This document shows, one piece after another, positions 38,827 through 48,283 of a stretch of DNA of 64,000 nt. Origin of the DNA: Lampropedia puyangensis (GTDB lineage Bacteria > Pseudomonadota > Gammaproteobacteria > Burkholderiales > Burkholderiaceae_C); the NCBI RefSeq assembly GCF_004833285.1, contig NZ_STFG01000005.1:78534-142533 (forward strand). The letters run 5' to 3'. The notes beneath the pieces are model-generated. The model was not told the origin of the DNA. It ran no database searches and worked only from the letters and a program-made list of their open reading frames with translations. Both the position numbers and the translations under genes were made by a program. How positions within the stretch are numbered: the stretch's first letter is position 1; each line of letters opens with the position of its first letter.

Positions 38827-39657
38827 ATGACCATTACCTCTGACCGAAACTCCATGTCTCCGTTGGCCATTGCGCGCGCTATTAGAAATAATGGAAGTCT
38901 TATCAATGAACTGATTCAGCGAGATATTGTTGGACGTTATCGCGGCTCATTCATGGGGTTGCTTTGGTCATTTTTTAATCCCATCCTGATGCTTTTGGTA
39001 TATACCTTTGTATTTGGTATTGTATTTAACTCGCGTTGGCCGGGTGGGACTGGATCTAAATCCGAGTTTGCATTGGTGCTATTTTCTGGATTGATGATAT
39101 TTAATTTTTTTTCAGAATGTATAAATAGAGCGCCAGGGCTTATCGTCGGGAACGTGGGTTACGTTAAGAAGATAATTTTTCCATTGGAGATTTTACCTGT
39201 TGTGGCGATGGGTGCGGCATTTTTCCATTTTTGTATTAGTTTTATAGTTTGGCTATTGTTCTACATTACATTCTTTGGTTTTCCCCAGTCTACGTTACTG
39301 CTTCTGCCTGTAGTGCTTTTGCCTTTGCCTTTTGTAATTCTCGGATTGAGCTGGTTCTTGGCATCGCTAGGTGTCTATCTGCGTGATACTGGACATATTA
39401 TTGGCGTCATCTTGATGGTCATGATGTTTATGACCCCTATTTTTTATCCCATATCAGCTTTGCCTGAGAAATATCGGCCTCTTCTCAGGCTCAATCCTTT
39501 AGCAACTTTGATCGAGCAAGCACAGAGTGTCATGATTTGGGGGCGCACCGTTGATTGGTCAGTCTGGGGTCTAACGTTGATGGCATCGTTGATGATTGCA
39601 TTTTTAGGCTTTGCCTGGTTCCAAAAAACAAGAAGTGGATTTAGTGATGTCCTCTGA
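38827..39657 (+). CDS. wzm: Polysaccharide ABC exporter permease (Wzm type)
   Basis: A 276-residue permease with six hydrophobic segments and the ABC-2 marks ELIQRDIVGRYRGSFMGLLW (residues about 26-45) and FMTPIFYPISALPE near 205. With the next gene it forms the inner-membrane exporter that moves finished lipid-linked O-polysaccharide or capsule chains. It overlaps the ATPase gene by 11 bases. The base composition is distinctly more AT-rich than in manC, a sign of different ancestry. The ATG at 38827 fits the family better than the upstream in-frame start. Confidence 0.9.
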   Translation: MTITSDRNSMSPLAIARAIRNNGSLINELIQRDIVGRYRGSFMGLLWSFFNPILMLLVYTFVFGIVFNSRWPGGTGSKSEFALVLFSGLMIFNFFSECINRAPGLIVGNVGYVKKIIFPLEILPVVAMGAAFFHFCISFIVWLLFYITFFGFPQSTLLLLPVVLLPLPFVILGLSWFLASLGVYLRDTGHIIGVILMVMMFMTPIFYPISALPEKYRPLLRLNPLATLIEQAQSVMIWGRTVDWSVWGLTLMASLMIAFLGFAWFQKTRSGFSDVL

Positions 39658-40942
39658 AATTGCAATATCTGTCGAAAGCGTTTCCAAGCGCTACGAGATG
39701 TATTCGAAGCCACGGGACCGTCTGTTGCAGTTCTTTTCCTCTGGTAATAAGCAGTACTTCAAGGAGTTTTGGGCATTGCAAAAGATCTCCTTTGATGTCA
39801 AAAAAGGAGAAACTCTAGGGATTTTAGGGCGCAATGGTAGTGGTAAGAGCACCTTATTGCAAATTATTGCCGGGACACTCACCCCAACAACTGGTAGCGT
39901 GCGTACCAGTGGTGTCATGGCTGCTCTGCTTGAACTGGGTTCTGGCTTTAATCCTGAGTTTACGGGGCGCGAGAATATATATCTGAATGGCGTGATTCTT
40001 GGGTTTTCCAGGCACGAAATGGATAAGCGTTTTGATGAAATAGTTAGCTTTGCAGATATCGGAGATCACTTGGATCAACCGATCAAGACATATTCCAGTG
40101 GTATGACCGTTCGGTTGGCATTTTCCGTTCAAGCTTGTGTATCGCCGCAAGTATTGATCGTTGATGAGGCTCTTTCGGTTGGCGATGAAAAATTTCAACG
40201 CAAATGTTTTGAATATATTGAAAAGCTGCGAAAAGATGGCTGCTCTATTCTCCTTGTTACTCACTCGACAGCTACAGTCGAAAAATTTTGCCAGCGCGGA
40301 GTTTTGTTGCATAAAGGTGAGATGCGAGGTATAGGTCCAGCGAAAGAGATCGTTGATCAATATCATGCGCTCTTATACTCAGATGAAAAAGCCTATTTGC
40401 GCTATCAAGCAAGTAGGGATGCGAACCAGCATTCCTCTGCGATGCAGAACCAGCATGCCAAGGAAGATACACCTTCAAGTGGCTTGAGCACTGAAGATAC
40501 TTCGGGTCTTCGAGCAGTTATTTCTGGTTGGGATATCTTCGATACCCAGGGGAATCCATGTGAGCAATATCAGACTGGTGACACTTTCAGGGTTAAGTTG
40601 CTTATTGATGTACTCAGTTCCGTAGAGGAAATTCAGGCAGGCATGCTAATGCGTACGGTCGAGGGGGTCAGTGCATTTGGCACAAGTACGCTTTACCACA
40701 AGAAAAATATTACAGCCCCTCAAAAAGGCAGCCGCTATGAAGTGGAATTTGAAGTTGAAGTGAGTCTGTGTGCCGGCAGCTATTTCATCACCTTGGCCAT
40801 TGCAGAGGCAATATCACATAGTGATATGAGATACCTTGATAGAAAGACGGATGTCATTGTTGTTACCGTACACCAGCCGCGCACGCTTGCCAGTGGCATC
40901 GCCATGCTTGATGCGAAAATCACCGTAAGCGAGGTTCTGTGA
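39647..40942 (+). CDS. wzt: Polysaccharide ABC exporter ATPase with carbohydrate-binding domain (Wzt type)
   Basis: A 431-residue protein. The ATPase half has Walker A LGRNGSGKSTLLQ (residues about 60-72), signature YSSGMTVRLAFS and Walker B VLIVDEALSVGD, then the His switch VTHST. After a Gln/Ser-rich linker (about 245-285) comes a beta-sandwich domain (about 290-430) like Wzt C-terminal domains that read the chain terminus before export. This implies that chain ends carry a modification made by an enzyme of the locus. It overlaps the permease gene by 11 bases and the next gene by one. Confidence 0.92.
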   Translation: MSSEIAISVESVSKRYEMYSKPRDRLLQFFSSGNKQYFKEFWALQKISFDVKKGETLGILGRNGSGKSTLLQIIAGTLTPTTGSVRTSGVMAALLELGSGFNPEFTGRENIYLNGVILGFSRHEMDKRFDEIVSFADIGDHLDQPIKTYSSGMTVRLAFSVQACVSPQVLIVDEALSVGDEKFQRKCFEYIEKLRKDGCSILLVTHSTATVEKFCQRGVLLHKGEMRGIGPAKEIVDQYHALLYSDEKAYLRYQASRDANQHSSAMQNQHAKEDTPSSGLSTEDTSGLRAVISGWDIFDTQGNPCEQYQTGDTFRVKLLIDVLSSVEEIQAGMLMRTVEGVSAFGTSTLYHKKNITAPQKGSRYEVEFEVEVSLCAGSYFITLAIAEAISHSDMRYLDRKTDVIVVTVHQPRTLASGIAMLDAKITVSEVL

Positions 40943-43707
40943 TGAATATGAAATCTATTCTTATAATCACACAGCAGTTCTCTATCGGGGGACTTGAAAC
41001 ACATATTCGCGGAGAGATTGAGCAGCTGTCCGCCATGGGCATAGATGTACATCTGGCAACTGGCTCAATACTCGAGAAAGCACTTTTGCCATCTGGTCTG
41101 GCGTCAATTTCTGCTGGCTTAGCTTTGGAACCCTCAGCTACTGCGCAGCAAACATTGACTGCAATTGAAAAGTTAAGAGAACTGATCCGAGAGCATTGTA
41201 TTGATCGTGTCCATATCCATCCTTTTACATCAATTGTGCCCGCTGCCATTGCTGCGGAGCTGGAAGGCGTTCCCTATGGCGTAACCCTGCATGGGCCGGA
41301 TTCGCTTGGAAGTTTCTATGGTCCGACATTCGATGTAGTTCTCAAAGATGCAGTTCTACCCAATTGCAGTTCCGTGATCGGAGTGTCGCCGGAGGTAAAA
41401 GAGATGGCTGCAGCCTACGCTGCTGACAGCCAAATACATTACATCCCCAACGCTGTGTCAATGGAGCGTGTTACTCAGTCGACGAATGTTGCTGGAGTGG
41501 ATCATTGGCTTGTGGTCTCGCGTCTGGATGATGCAAAAGTGCCAGGCATTTTAGATTTCTGTGTCAAAGCCAGAAAAACGGATATACCACATATCTTCAT
41601 TGCGGGAGATGGCGCAGCGCGACCGATGCTCAAATACTGGTTGCAGGAAAAAGGCCTGAGCGATTTTGTGCAATTTTTGGGTAGCAGTGCAGAGATTGGT
41701 GCTCTCATGGCACGTGCCTCAGGTATTGCGGGTATGGGACGGGTTTTGCTTGAAGGTATCGCTGCACGCAAGCCAGTGGTAATGGTGGGCTACGATGGCG
41801 TCAAAGGCGTGCTTGATCGTAATCTTTTTGAAAGCGCCGCGCATGCTAATTTTTCTGGGAGAGGGCTTCCTACAGTAGGGGGCGAAGCTTTAAATCAACA
41901 GTTGTTAAGGCTCTCTAATTCAACCGAAAACAGCCATTTATATACCCTCCTGCAGAAAGACTTTGACGAAAAAACCGTATGGGCGCGCTTTGCAAAATTT
42001 ATGGAGATGGCCCAGCCTCCACGAAATTCCTACTTACAGCATATCTATGCTTGCCTGCAAGCGATGCCTGTGAACGACGAAACTCCATACCTTAACAGCC
42101 TAGAGTTCCTGAGCAAGTTGGCTGAATGTCGAGCAAAGTCTCCCGTTGAAAGACGGTTCGAGACGTCAATTGCATTGGCTAACTGTCGTCTGAAAATGGC
42201 AGCGCAGATTGCGCAGAAAGATGAGCAGATTGGAAATCACAGTATGCATAAAGATACGAGGATTGCAGATCAAGACGTTCAAATTGCGGATCTGAAAGGG
42301 CAGCTGGCTGAATTGAGCCAGCACATCGCCGCTTTAAATCAAGACATTATTGATCGTGATAGGCAAATTGATCAAATCAGCCAATCCGTTGTCGTTCATC
42401 AAAATGATTTGAAAAATATTCGTTACTCTGCGTCTTGGCGGATTACTCATCCGTTGCGCGTAGGTTATTCCTTTATTAGTAAGTGGGGTTCACCTATATT
42501 TTCAAGGCTTCCGCAAGGCTTGCGTAAGGTGGCTCTTGGTCAAATAAATCCTGTTGCTCATTCTTCGAGTCCTAAAGCATCGCAGCAAGTTAATAAAGAT
42601 CTATCTTGGAGTGATTTTTCCAGGAAGGTACTTGCGCGACGTGATAGTTATAAAGGAATATTTGTCCAAGAAATCGTAATTGATTGGAACGTGCCATTAT
42701 ATCAACGGCCTCAGCATATGGCCGTAGCAATGGCTCGTCAAGGTTACTTGGTTATTTATAGAACTACCAATTGGACAAACGATGATGTAAATGGTTGTCG
42801 AGAGGTCGAGGAGAATGTATGGGTTACGAATTGCGATGAAGTGGATTCATTAGAGGATGTGGTTCGTTCTTTGTACTCCACGGCATATTCAAACTCTGTA
42901 AATAATATTTTAAAAAATGGCGCGAGAGGGAGAATTGTATACGAATATATTGATCATATAGACCCAGAAATTTCTGGAGACGATGAAAATATAAAACGCC
43001 TAATTTCGTTGAAGGATTTTGCGTTTTCGGGAGGTGCTGATTATGTCGTCGCGTCTGCACAAAATTTATATAACGAAGCTGTAGATGCGGTTGGCGTCAA
43101 TAAAACTATTTTGGTTCAAAATGGTGTGGATACCCGTCATTATCGTAATTCTTGTCATAAATCACAAGTACTCCCTGCATCACTTGCAGAGTTTAGGAAG
43201 AAATATAAATATATAGTTGGCTACTTTGGGGCGCTGGCGCCTTGGTTGTGGTATGAGATAATTGAGCGGCTGGTTAATCAGAAAAATGATGTGGGCTTTG
43301 TATTTATTGGTCCCGATTATTATGGTGGCGTAGCAAAACTACCAAATGCAGATAATGTAATATATCTTGGTTCGGTTGATTATAAAATATTGCCGGCTTA
43401 TGCTATGAGTTTCGACGTATGTTTTATACCGTTTAAGCCTGGAGATATTGCAAAATCAACGTCGCCTTTGAAGCTGTTTGAATACTTTGCCCTTGAGAAG
43501 CCAGTGGTAGTAACCTCGGATATGGCTGAGTGCACTAGGTATCCGGAAGTTTTCCATGGTGCTTCGGTGCAAGAGTTATCTTCAGCAATTGACAAGGCAA
43601 TTGCAATTAAAGATGATGCTCATTTTAAAAAGCGTCTTTCGCAACTTGCGGATGAAAATAATTGGGATATGCGCGCCACAGCATTAATTGCCGGTCTGAA
43701 GATTTAA
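40942..43707 (+). CDS. Two-domain glycosyltransferase with coiled-coil linker
   Basis: A 921-residue protein. An N-terminal GT-B domain (about 1-370; ITQQFSIGGLETHIRGEIEQ, later GMGRVLLEGIAARKPVVMVG) is joined through a heptad-like linker (about 415-490; repeated Q-I-A-D-Q units such as RIADQDVQIADLKGQLAEL) to a second GT4-like domain (about 555-920; YQRPQHMAVAMARQGYLV, VGYFGALAPWLWYE, STSPLKLFEYFALEKPVVV). SWRITHPLR at the linker end is typical of such fusions. It probably extends or caps the polysaccharide. GC falls sharply in the second half (27% at 42901-42960), suggesting a recombined gene. Confidence 0.85.
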   Translation: MNMKSILIITQQFSIGGLETHIRGEIEQLSAMGIDVHLATGSILEKALLPSGLASISAGLALEPSATAQQTLTAIEKLRELIREHCIDRVHIHPFTSIVPAAIAAELEGVPYGVTLHGPDSLGSFYGPTFDVVLKDAVLPNCSSVIGVSPEVKEMAAAYAADSQIHYIPNAVSMERVTQSTNVAGVDHWLVVSRLDDAKVPGILDFCVKARKTDIPHIFIAGDGAARPMLKYWLQEKGLSDFVQFLGSSAEIGALMARASGIAGMGRVLLEGIAARKPVVMVGYDGVKGVLDRNLFESAAHANFSGRGLPTVGGEALNQQLLRLSNSTENSHLYTLLQKDFDEKTVWARFAKFMEMAQPPRNSYLQHIYACLQAMPVNDETPYLNSLEFLSKLAECRAKSPVERRFETSIALANCRLKMAAQIAQKDEQIGNHSMHKDTRIADQDVQIADLKGQLAELSQHIAALNQDIIDRDRQIDQISQSVVVHQNDLKNIRYSASWRITHPLRVGYSFISKWGSPIFSRLPQGLRKVALGQINPVAHSSSPKASQQVNKDLSWSDFSRKVLARRDSYKGIFVQEIVIDWNVPLYQRPQHMAVAMARQGYLVIYRTTNWTNDDVNGCREVEENVWVTNCDEVDSLEDVVRSLYSTAYSNSVNNILKNGARGRIVYEYIDHIDPEISGDDENIKRLISLKDFAFSGGADYVVASAQNLYNEAVDAVGVNKTILVQNGVDTRHYRNSCHKSQVLPASLAEFRKKYKYIVGYFGALAPWLWYEIIERLVNQKNDVGFVFIGPDYYGGVAKLPNADNVIYLGSVDYKILPAYAMSFDVCFIPFKPGDIAKSTSPLKLFEYFALEKPVVVTSDMAECTRYPEVFHGASVQELSSAIDKAIAIKDDAHFKKRLSQLADENNWDMRATALIAGLKI

Positions 43708-43717
43708 GGTTTTAAGA

Positions 43718-44815
43718 ATGAAAAATATTCTCTGCGTCGTCGGCACGCGTCCTGAAGCAATCAAGATGGCCCCTGTGATCCTCGAGTTGCGCAAGCAGCC
43801 CTGGGCCAACGTGCGCGTGTTGGCAACAGCCCAGCATCGCCAGATGCTGGACCAAGTGCTGTCTTTTTTCGATATTCAGCCTGACATTGATCTGAACATC
43901 ATGCGCCCCAACCAGGCGCTGACTGAACTCACTGCGCGCCTCTTGCTGGAGCTGGACGCGGTACTCAAGGCAGAGAAGCCGGATGTGGTCTTGGTTCAAG
44001 GCGATACAACGACGGTCATGACCGTCGCGTTGGCTTGCTTCTATCACCGTATTCCAATCGGTCATGTGGAGGCCGGCCTGCGCACCTGGGATATGCAGAA
44101 TCCATTCCCCGAAGAGGCCAATCGCGTTATCGCGGGCAAGTTGGCCCGCTGGCACTTTGCTCCTACAGAGGGCTCGCGCCAGAATTTGCTGAAAGATGGT
44201 ATCGCTGATTCAGACATCATCGTCACGGGCAATACCGTGGTGGACGCCTTGCTGGCCACCGCGCAGCGAGATCTGGATCTGGGCATCACATTGCCGGCAG
44301 ACAAGCGCATGGTGCTGGTGACCTCCCACCGACGAGAGAACTTTGGCGCGCCGTTCCGCAACATCTGCCGCGCATTGCAGACGTTGGCGCAAAACAATCC
44401 GGATGTACAGTTTCTCTATCCGGTTCACCCCAATCCAAATGTGAAGGATGTGGCGTATGAGTATCTGGCGCATATCCCGAACGTCACCTTGTGCGAGCCG
44501 CTGGACTATGCGCCTTTTGTTGCGGCGATGAAGCGCGCCTATCTGATCCTCACTGATTCCGGTGGGGTTCAGGAAGAAGCACCCGCTCTGGGTAAGCCGG
44601 TGTTGGTGTTGCGTGAGGAAACTGAGCGACCAGAAGCCGTTGAGGAAGGTGTCGTCAAACTGGTGGGTTCCGACTACGACAGGATCGTCGCCGAGGCTCA
44701 ACGCTTGCTTGACGATGAAGCAGCCTATAAAGCAATGGCTCGAGGTGTATCGCCCTACGGTGATGGACACGCTTCTGAGCGCATCGGTCGTCTACTTCAA
44801 GAGCAGCTTCTGTGA
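43718..44815 (+). CDS. wecB: UDP-N-acetylglucosamine 2-epimerase (non-hydrolysing)
   Basis: A 365-residue enzyme making UDP-ManNAc from UDP-GlcNAc. It begins ILCVVGTRPEAIKMAPVI and contains VQGDTTTVM, GHVEAGLRTWDMQNPFPEE, TSHRRENFG and LTDSGGVQEEAPALGKPVLV, all standard. A UDP-ManNAc dehydrogenase (wecC) is not present, so ManNAc itself or a product of a distant enzyme may be used. GC content rises to above 60% (43921-43980), a sharp jump from the preceding gene. It overlaps the next gene by 4 bases. Confidence 0.95.
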   Translation: MKNILCVVGTRPEAIKMAPVILELRKQPWANVRVLATAQHRQMLDQVLSFFDIQPDIDLNIMRPNQALTELTARLLLELDAVLKAEKPDVVLVQGDTTTVMTVALACFYHRIPIGHVEAGLRTWDMQNPFPEEANRVIAGKLARWHFAPTEGSRQNLLKDGIADSDIIVTGNTVVDALLATAQRDLDLGITLPADKRMVLVTSHRRENFGAPFRNICRALQTLAQNNPDVQFLYPVHPNPNVKDVAYEYLAHIPNVTLCEPLDYAPFVAAMKRAYLILTDSGGVQEEAPALGKPVLVLREETERPEAVEEGVVKLVGSDYDRIVAEAQRLLDDEAAYKAMARGVSPYGDGHASERIGRLLQEQLL

Positions 44816-46104
44816 AGGTTCTGCTGATTGCCTATGAGTTTCCCCCAATCTTGGCGGCGCAGTCTTTGCGCTGGCTCCATTTAGCGAACGAACTGGTTGC
44901 ACAGGGGGTTCAGATAGAGGTGATCTGCCCGGACATCGCTCCCAACCAGGCGTTCCCGTTGCTGCTGGACCATCGCGTTATCACCCACCGGGTTTGGCCA
45001 GGCCCATTCATCGGCCTTGGTGAATATGCAGCCAAGCGTGCTGCAGCGCAAAGTTCAGTGTCTAGCGGCGCAGCATCGGCTGCGCCCTCGGCTAAGCCTT
45101 CGCTGCTTTCAAGAGCTTATGGGATCGCTCGAGATCTGCTCAATCGCCTTGTCTATCCCGACATCCGAAGCGAGTGGTACTTTTTTGCGCGCAAGAAACT
45201 CAAGGAGCTTTTGGCTGCGAATCGGTACGATATCGTGCTGAGCTCGCACGAGCCTGCGGTGGACATCTTCGTAGGGTTCTATGCGAAAAAGGCGAAGCTG
45301 CCATGGGTCGTGGACTTGGGTGATCCTCTGCTCACACCATACTCTCCGCGTTGGCGCAGGGGAATCGATCTGCGCGTGGAGCGCCGCATCATGCGCCATG
45401 CAGACCACGTCGTGGTCACAGATGACAAGGTCATTGAATTGCTGGTGGAGCGGCATGGCGAGCATCTGCGAGAGAAGCTGTCGACGATCTCTCAAGGGTT
45501 TCCTGCATCCGCACCTGCTGAACGAAAAAGTGCCAACGCCAGCTTCAGCATTTGCTTCACTGGCAACTTCTACAGTGACTTCAGAAATCCCACGCAGCTC
45601 GCTGAAGCCCTACGCACGCTGCAAGGGGTCGATTTCACTTTTCAGATCATTGGCAACAATGGCCGGTTCAAGCCCCTCTTCGAGGGAATCCAGGGCGTTG
45701 AGTTTTTGGGCCAGAAGAACCATAGTGAGTGTCTGGAGTGGCAGCGTCGCGCTGATCTATTGATCAACATTGGTAACGTGCAGAATTACCAGATCCCCGG
45801 CAAGATCTATGAGTACCTGGGGTCTGGCACCGCAATTCTGCACATTCAGACCAGCGAATCGACGGATCCCGGTGCGACCTTGATCAATGAGACTCGAGCT
45901 GGCGTCGTTGTGAAGAACGACTCCCAAGAGATTGCTGTTGCACTCAAACAGTTGTTTTCAGAATGGCAACACCAGCAGCATTGGCCCCTGTCTTCTAGAA
46001 ACGAGGAACTGATCCAAAGCCATACTTGGGCCAATAAAGCGAATCTTTACAGGCGACGGCTTTCCCTTCTCGCTAGGCTTTGTTGCACAAACGCTCACAG
46101 CTAA
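44812..46104 (+). CDS. GT4-like glycosyltransferase, C-terminus cut by an IS
   Basis: A 430-residue GT-B glycosyltransferase starting at a GTG that overlaps the wecB stop. The N-terminal domain has YEFPPILAAQSLRWLHLANE and SSHEPAVDIF; the C-terminal donor domain has FSICFTGNFYSDFRN and KIYEYLGSGTAILHI (about 350). The last residues (from about 422, LCCTNAHS) are encoded by the IS end at 46076, so a short native tail has been replaced. Most of the fold is intact and activity may survive. Sugar specificity unknown. Confidence 0.85.
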   Translation: MKVLLIAYEFPPILAAQSLRWLHLANELVAQGVQIEVICPDIAPNQAFPLLLDHRVITHRVWPGPFIGLGEYAAKRAAAQSSVSSGAASAAPSAKPSLLSRAYGIARDLLNRLVYPDIRSEWYFFARKKLKELLAANRYDIVLSSHEPAVDIFVGFYAKKAKLPWVVDLGDPLLTPYSPRWRRGIDLRVERRIMRHADHVVVTDDKVIELLVERHGEHLREKLSTISQGFPASAPAERKSANASFSICFTGNFYSDFRNPTQLAEALRTLQGVDFTFQIIGNNGRFKPLFEGIQGVEFLGQKNHSECLEWQRRADLLINIGNVQNYQIPGKIYEYLGSGTAILHIQTSESTDPGATLINETRAGVVVKNDSQEIAVALKQLFSEWQHQQHWPLSSRNEELIQSHTWANKANLYRRRLSLLARLCCTNAHS

Positions 46105-47107
46105 GCGGTAGGATTGCAGCATGAGTGAATCGACTTGGGGCAATAAGGCCTACGGCACCACGAACTGGAAAAAATACAACGCCTCATTGAAAACCAGAGG
46201 CAGCTTGACGGTCTGGCTGGATAAGAACATGCAGTGGCTCGCTCGTGCCAGCGGCAAACGAGGCAGCCATCAAAAATATTCAGAAGCTGCCATTCAATTC
46301 TGCTTGACTATCAAACGCTTGTTTGGACTGGCTCTGCGCCAAACTTTGGGATTGGTCGAATCGCTATTACAGCTAGCTGGCTTAAATTGGCCATTGCCTG
46401 ATTTCAGTACCGTCTGTCGACGTCAGAAAGACCTGCAGGTCAACGAGCGCTACCAAGCCAGCCAAGGTGCTCTGAACCTGCTCGTTGACTTTACTGGTAT
46501 CAAGTTCCTTGGTGAAGGTGAATGGAAGGCCAAGAAGCATGGAGCTGAACGAAGACGCCAATGGCGCACAGTGCATCTGGGCATAGATGCCAATACTTTG
46601 CAGATACGAGCCATAGTAGTGACCACAAACGATGTGGGCGACTCCTTCATGATCGAGCCCTTGCTGGATCAAATTCCAATCAATGAACCGATTGCAACAC
46701 TGATCGGTGATGGTGCTTATGACACCGAAGCTGTATATGCCGCATGTCAACACAGGCAGATCACCCCCATCATCCCACCACGCAAGAGAGCTCGCTTGCG
46801 TAAAGGAGCTGCCTTTGCCCATCGCAACCAAGCAGTCATAGCATGTAGACGACTAGGCAGAGCGATATGGAAAGACTGGAGCGGTTACCACCGACGCTCC
46901 CTGGTGGAGACAAAGATGCATTGCTTCAAGAGGCTTGGAGAGAAGGTGATGACGCGTACGTTTGAGAGACAGGTCACGGAGTTGAATGTGCGTGCATTCA
47001 TTCTCAATCGGTTCACCGAGCTTGGCTGCCCCAACACGGTGGCTGTGGGATAGCTGCGTCTGGGGTCAGGGGTGGTTTACGCTAAATTTGATTTGTGCAA
47101 CAAAACC
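46076..47107 (+). mobile_element. IS5-family element, IS903 subgroup
   Basis: A 1032-base element with 16-bp terminal inverted repeats GGCTTTGTTGCACAAA (46076-46091) and TTTGTGCAACAAAACC (47092-47107), matching at 15 of 16 positions. The ends resemble IS903. The expected 9-bp target duplication is absent: the left flank reads TTCTCGCTA and the right flank ATGCAAATG. A deletion or recombination next to the element is the simplest explanation. Confidence 0.85.
46121..47053 (+). CDS. IS5-family (IS903-type) transposase
   Basis: A 310-residue DDE transposase that seems complete. DDE residues are Asp123 (LVDFTGIKFLGEGEWK), Asp197 (GDGAYDTE) and Glu263 (HRRSLVETKMHCFKRL). The N-terminal TTNWKKYNASLKTRGSLTVW and the KKHGAERRRQWRTVHLGID stretch place it with IS903 rather than IS5 itself. 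No frameshift is seen, so the element may still be able to move. Confidence 0.93.
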   Translation: MSESTWGNKAYGTTNWKKYNASLKTRGSLTVWLDKNMQWLARASGKRGSHQKYSEAAIQFCLTIKRLFGLALRQTLGLVESLLQLAGLNWPLPDFSTVCRRQKDLQVNERYQASQGALNLLVDFTGIKFLGEGEWKAKKHGAERRRQWRTVHLGIDANTLQIRAIVVTTNDVGDSFMIEPLLDQIPINEPIATLIGDGAYDTEAVYAACQHRQITPIIPPRKRARLRKGAAFAHRNQAVIACRRLGRAIWKDWSGYHRRSLVETKMHCFKRLGEKVMTRTFERQVTELNVRAFILNRFTELGCPNTVAVG

Positions 47108-47113
47108 ATGCAA

Positions 47114-48283
47114 ATGAAAATAGATTTGATTATGGGGGCCGATGCTTTACGGCCTCCATTGACCGGCATCGGCCGTTACACCTACGAACTGGCTAGGCGT
47201 TTGGCAGACAGTGAAGATATCGCTCGCTTGCGCTATTTCTCGATGGGCCAATGGGTTGAGGACCCGATTGCGGCTTTGAGCCAACCCGTTGCCGACGACG
47301 CGCCGGTGGCCGCGCCAGAGCGCAAAACCTTGCGCGACCACTTGTCCTCCAGCCGGGTTGCGGTGCGCGTGTTTGCTGCGCTCACTCCCGCACTCTTTGG
47401 CTGGCGGTTGCGCGGCAACAAAGCTGCTATTTACCATTCGCCCAATTACATCGTTCCACCGTTTTCGGGCAAGACGGTCAGCACGGTTCACGATCTTTCT
47501 CACCTTGTGCACCCCGAGTTCCATCCGCAGGCACGGGTAGACTATCTACGTCTTGCTCTTGCTGCTAGTTTGGTCCGCACGGATCAGGTCATCACAGTAT
47601 CAGAAACTGTGCGGCAAGAGATGCTTGCTCATAAGTTGATGTCTGAGGATCGTATTCAAGCCATTCCTTTGGCTGCAGATAGGGTGTATCGCCCTCACTC
47701 TTCAGAATTACTAGTGCCTGCAATGCAGGCACTAGGCTTGCGTAGAGGCCTTTATTCTTTGTTTGTTGGCACGGTAGAACCAAGGAAAAATGTCGAGCGG
47801 TTAATAGAGGCTTATGCATTGTTGCCAGTGGACTTGCGGCGCGAATGGCCGCTCGTGATTGCCGGCGGCAAGGGCTGGAACTCGGAAGCCGTCCACGCCC
47901 GCATGGCAAAGGCACAAGCTGAAGGTTGGCTGCGTTACTTGTCATTTGTTGACCAGCGCTGGCTGCCTGCGCTTTATGCGGGTGCTCGCCTCTTTGTATA
48001 CCCATCCCTTTACGAAGGCTTCGGCCTGCCTATTGTGGAGGCGATGGCCAGTGGCACGCCGGTGCTGACATCCAACACGTCATGCATGCCTGAGGTCGCA
48101 GCAGGGGCTGCATATTTAGTGAATCCCTTGGACGTTGAAGAGTTGGGGCATGGCTTGGAGCAGTGCTTGACCGATGAGGGGTGGCAGGCAAATGCACGAG
48201 TTAAAGGCTTAGAGCGATCCAGCCAGTTGTCTTGGGACCGCTGTGCGAGCGAAACGGTGGCGGTTTACAAGCAGCTTGTATGA
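47114..48283 (+). CDS. GT4-family glycosyltransferase
   Basis: A 389-residue GT-B enzyme. The N-terminus has PLTGIGRYTYELARRLAD and the chain shows YHSPNYIVPPF, TVHDLSHLVHPEFHPQ, FVGTVEPRKNVERLIEAY and YPSLYEGFGLPIVEAMASG with TPVLTSNTSCMPEVAG-type ending, typical of mannosyl- or rhamnosyl-transferases of O-antigen loci. The IS end lies only 6 bases before ATG 47114, so native ribosome-binding DNA is gone. Starts inside the IS (GTG 47072) or at ATG 47108 are in frame and possible. It overlaps the next gene by 4 bases. Confidence 0.88.
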   Translation: MKIDLIMGADALRPPLTGIGRYTYELARRLADSEDIARLRYFSMGQWVEDPIAALSQPVADDAPVAAPERKTLRDHLSSSRVAVRVFAALTPALFGWRLRGNKAAIYHSPNYIVPPFSGKTVSTVHDLSHLVHPEFHPQARVDYLRLALAASLVRTDQVITVSETVRQEMLAHKLMSEDRIQAIPLAADRVYRPHSSELLVPAMQALGLRRGLYSLFVGTVEPRKNVERLIEAYALLPVDLRREWPLVIAGGKGWNSEAVHARMAKAQAEGWLRYLSFVDQRWLPALYAGARLFVYPSLYEGFGLPIVEAMASGTPVLTSNTSCMPEVAAGAAYLVNPLDVEELGHGLEQCLTDEGWQANARVKGLERSSQLSWDRCASETVAVYKQLV

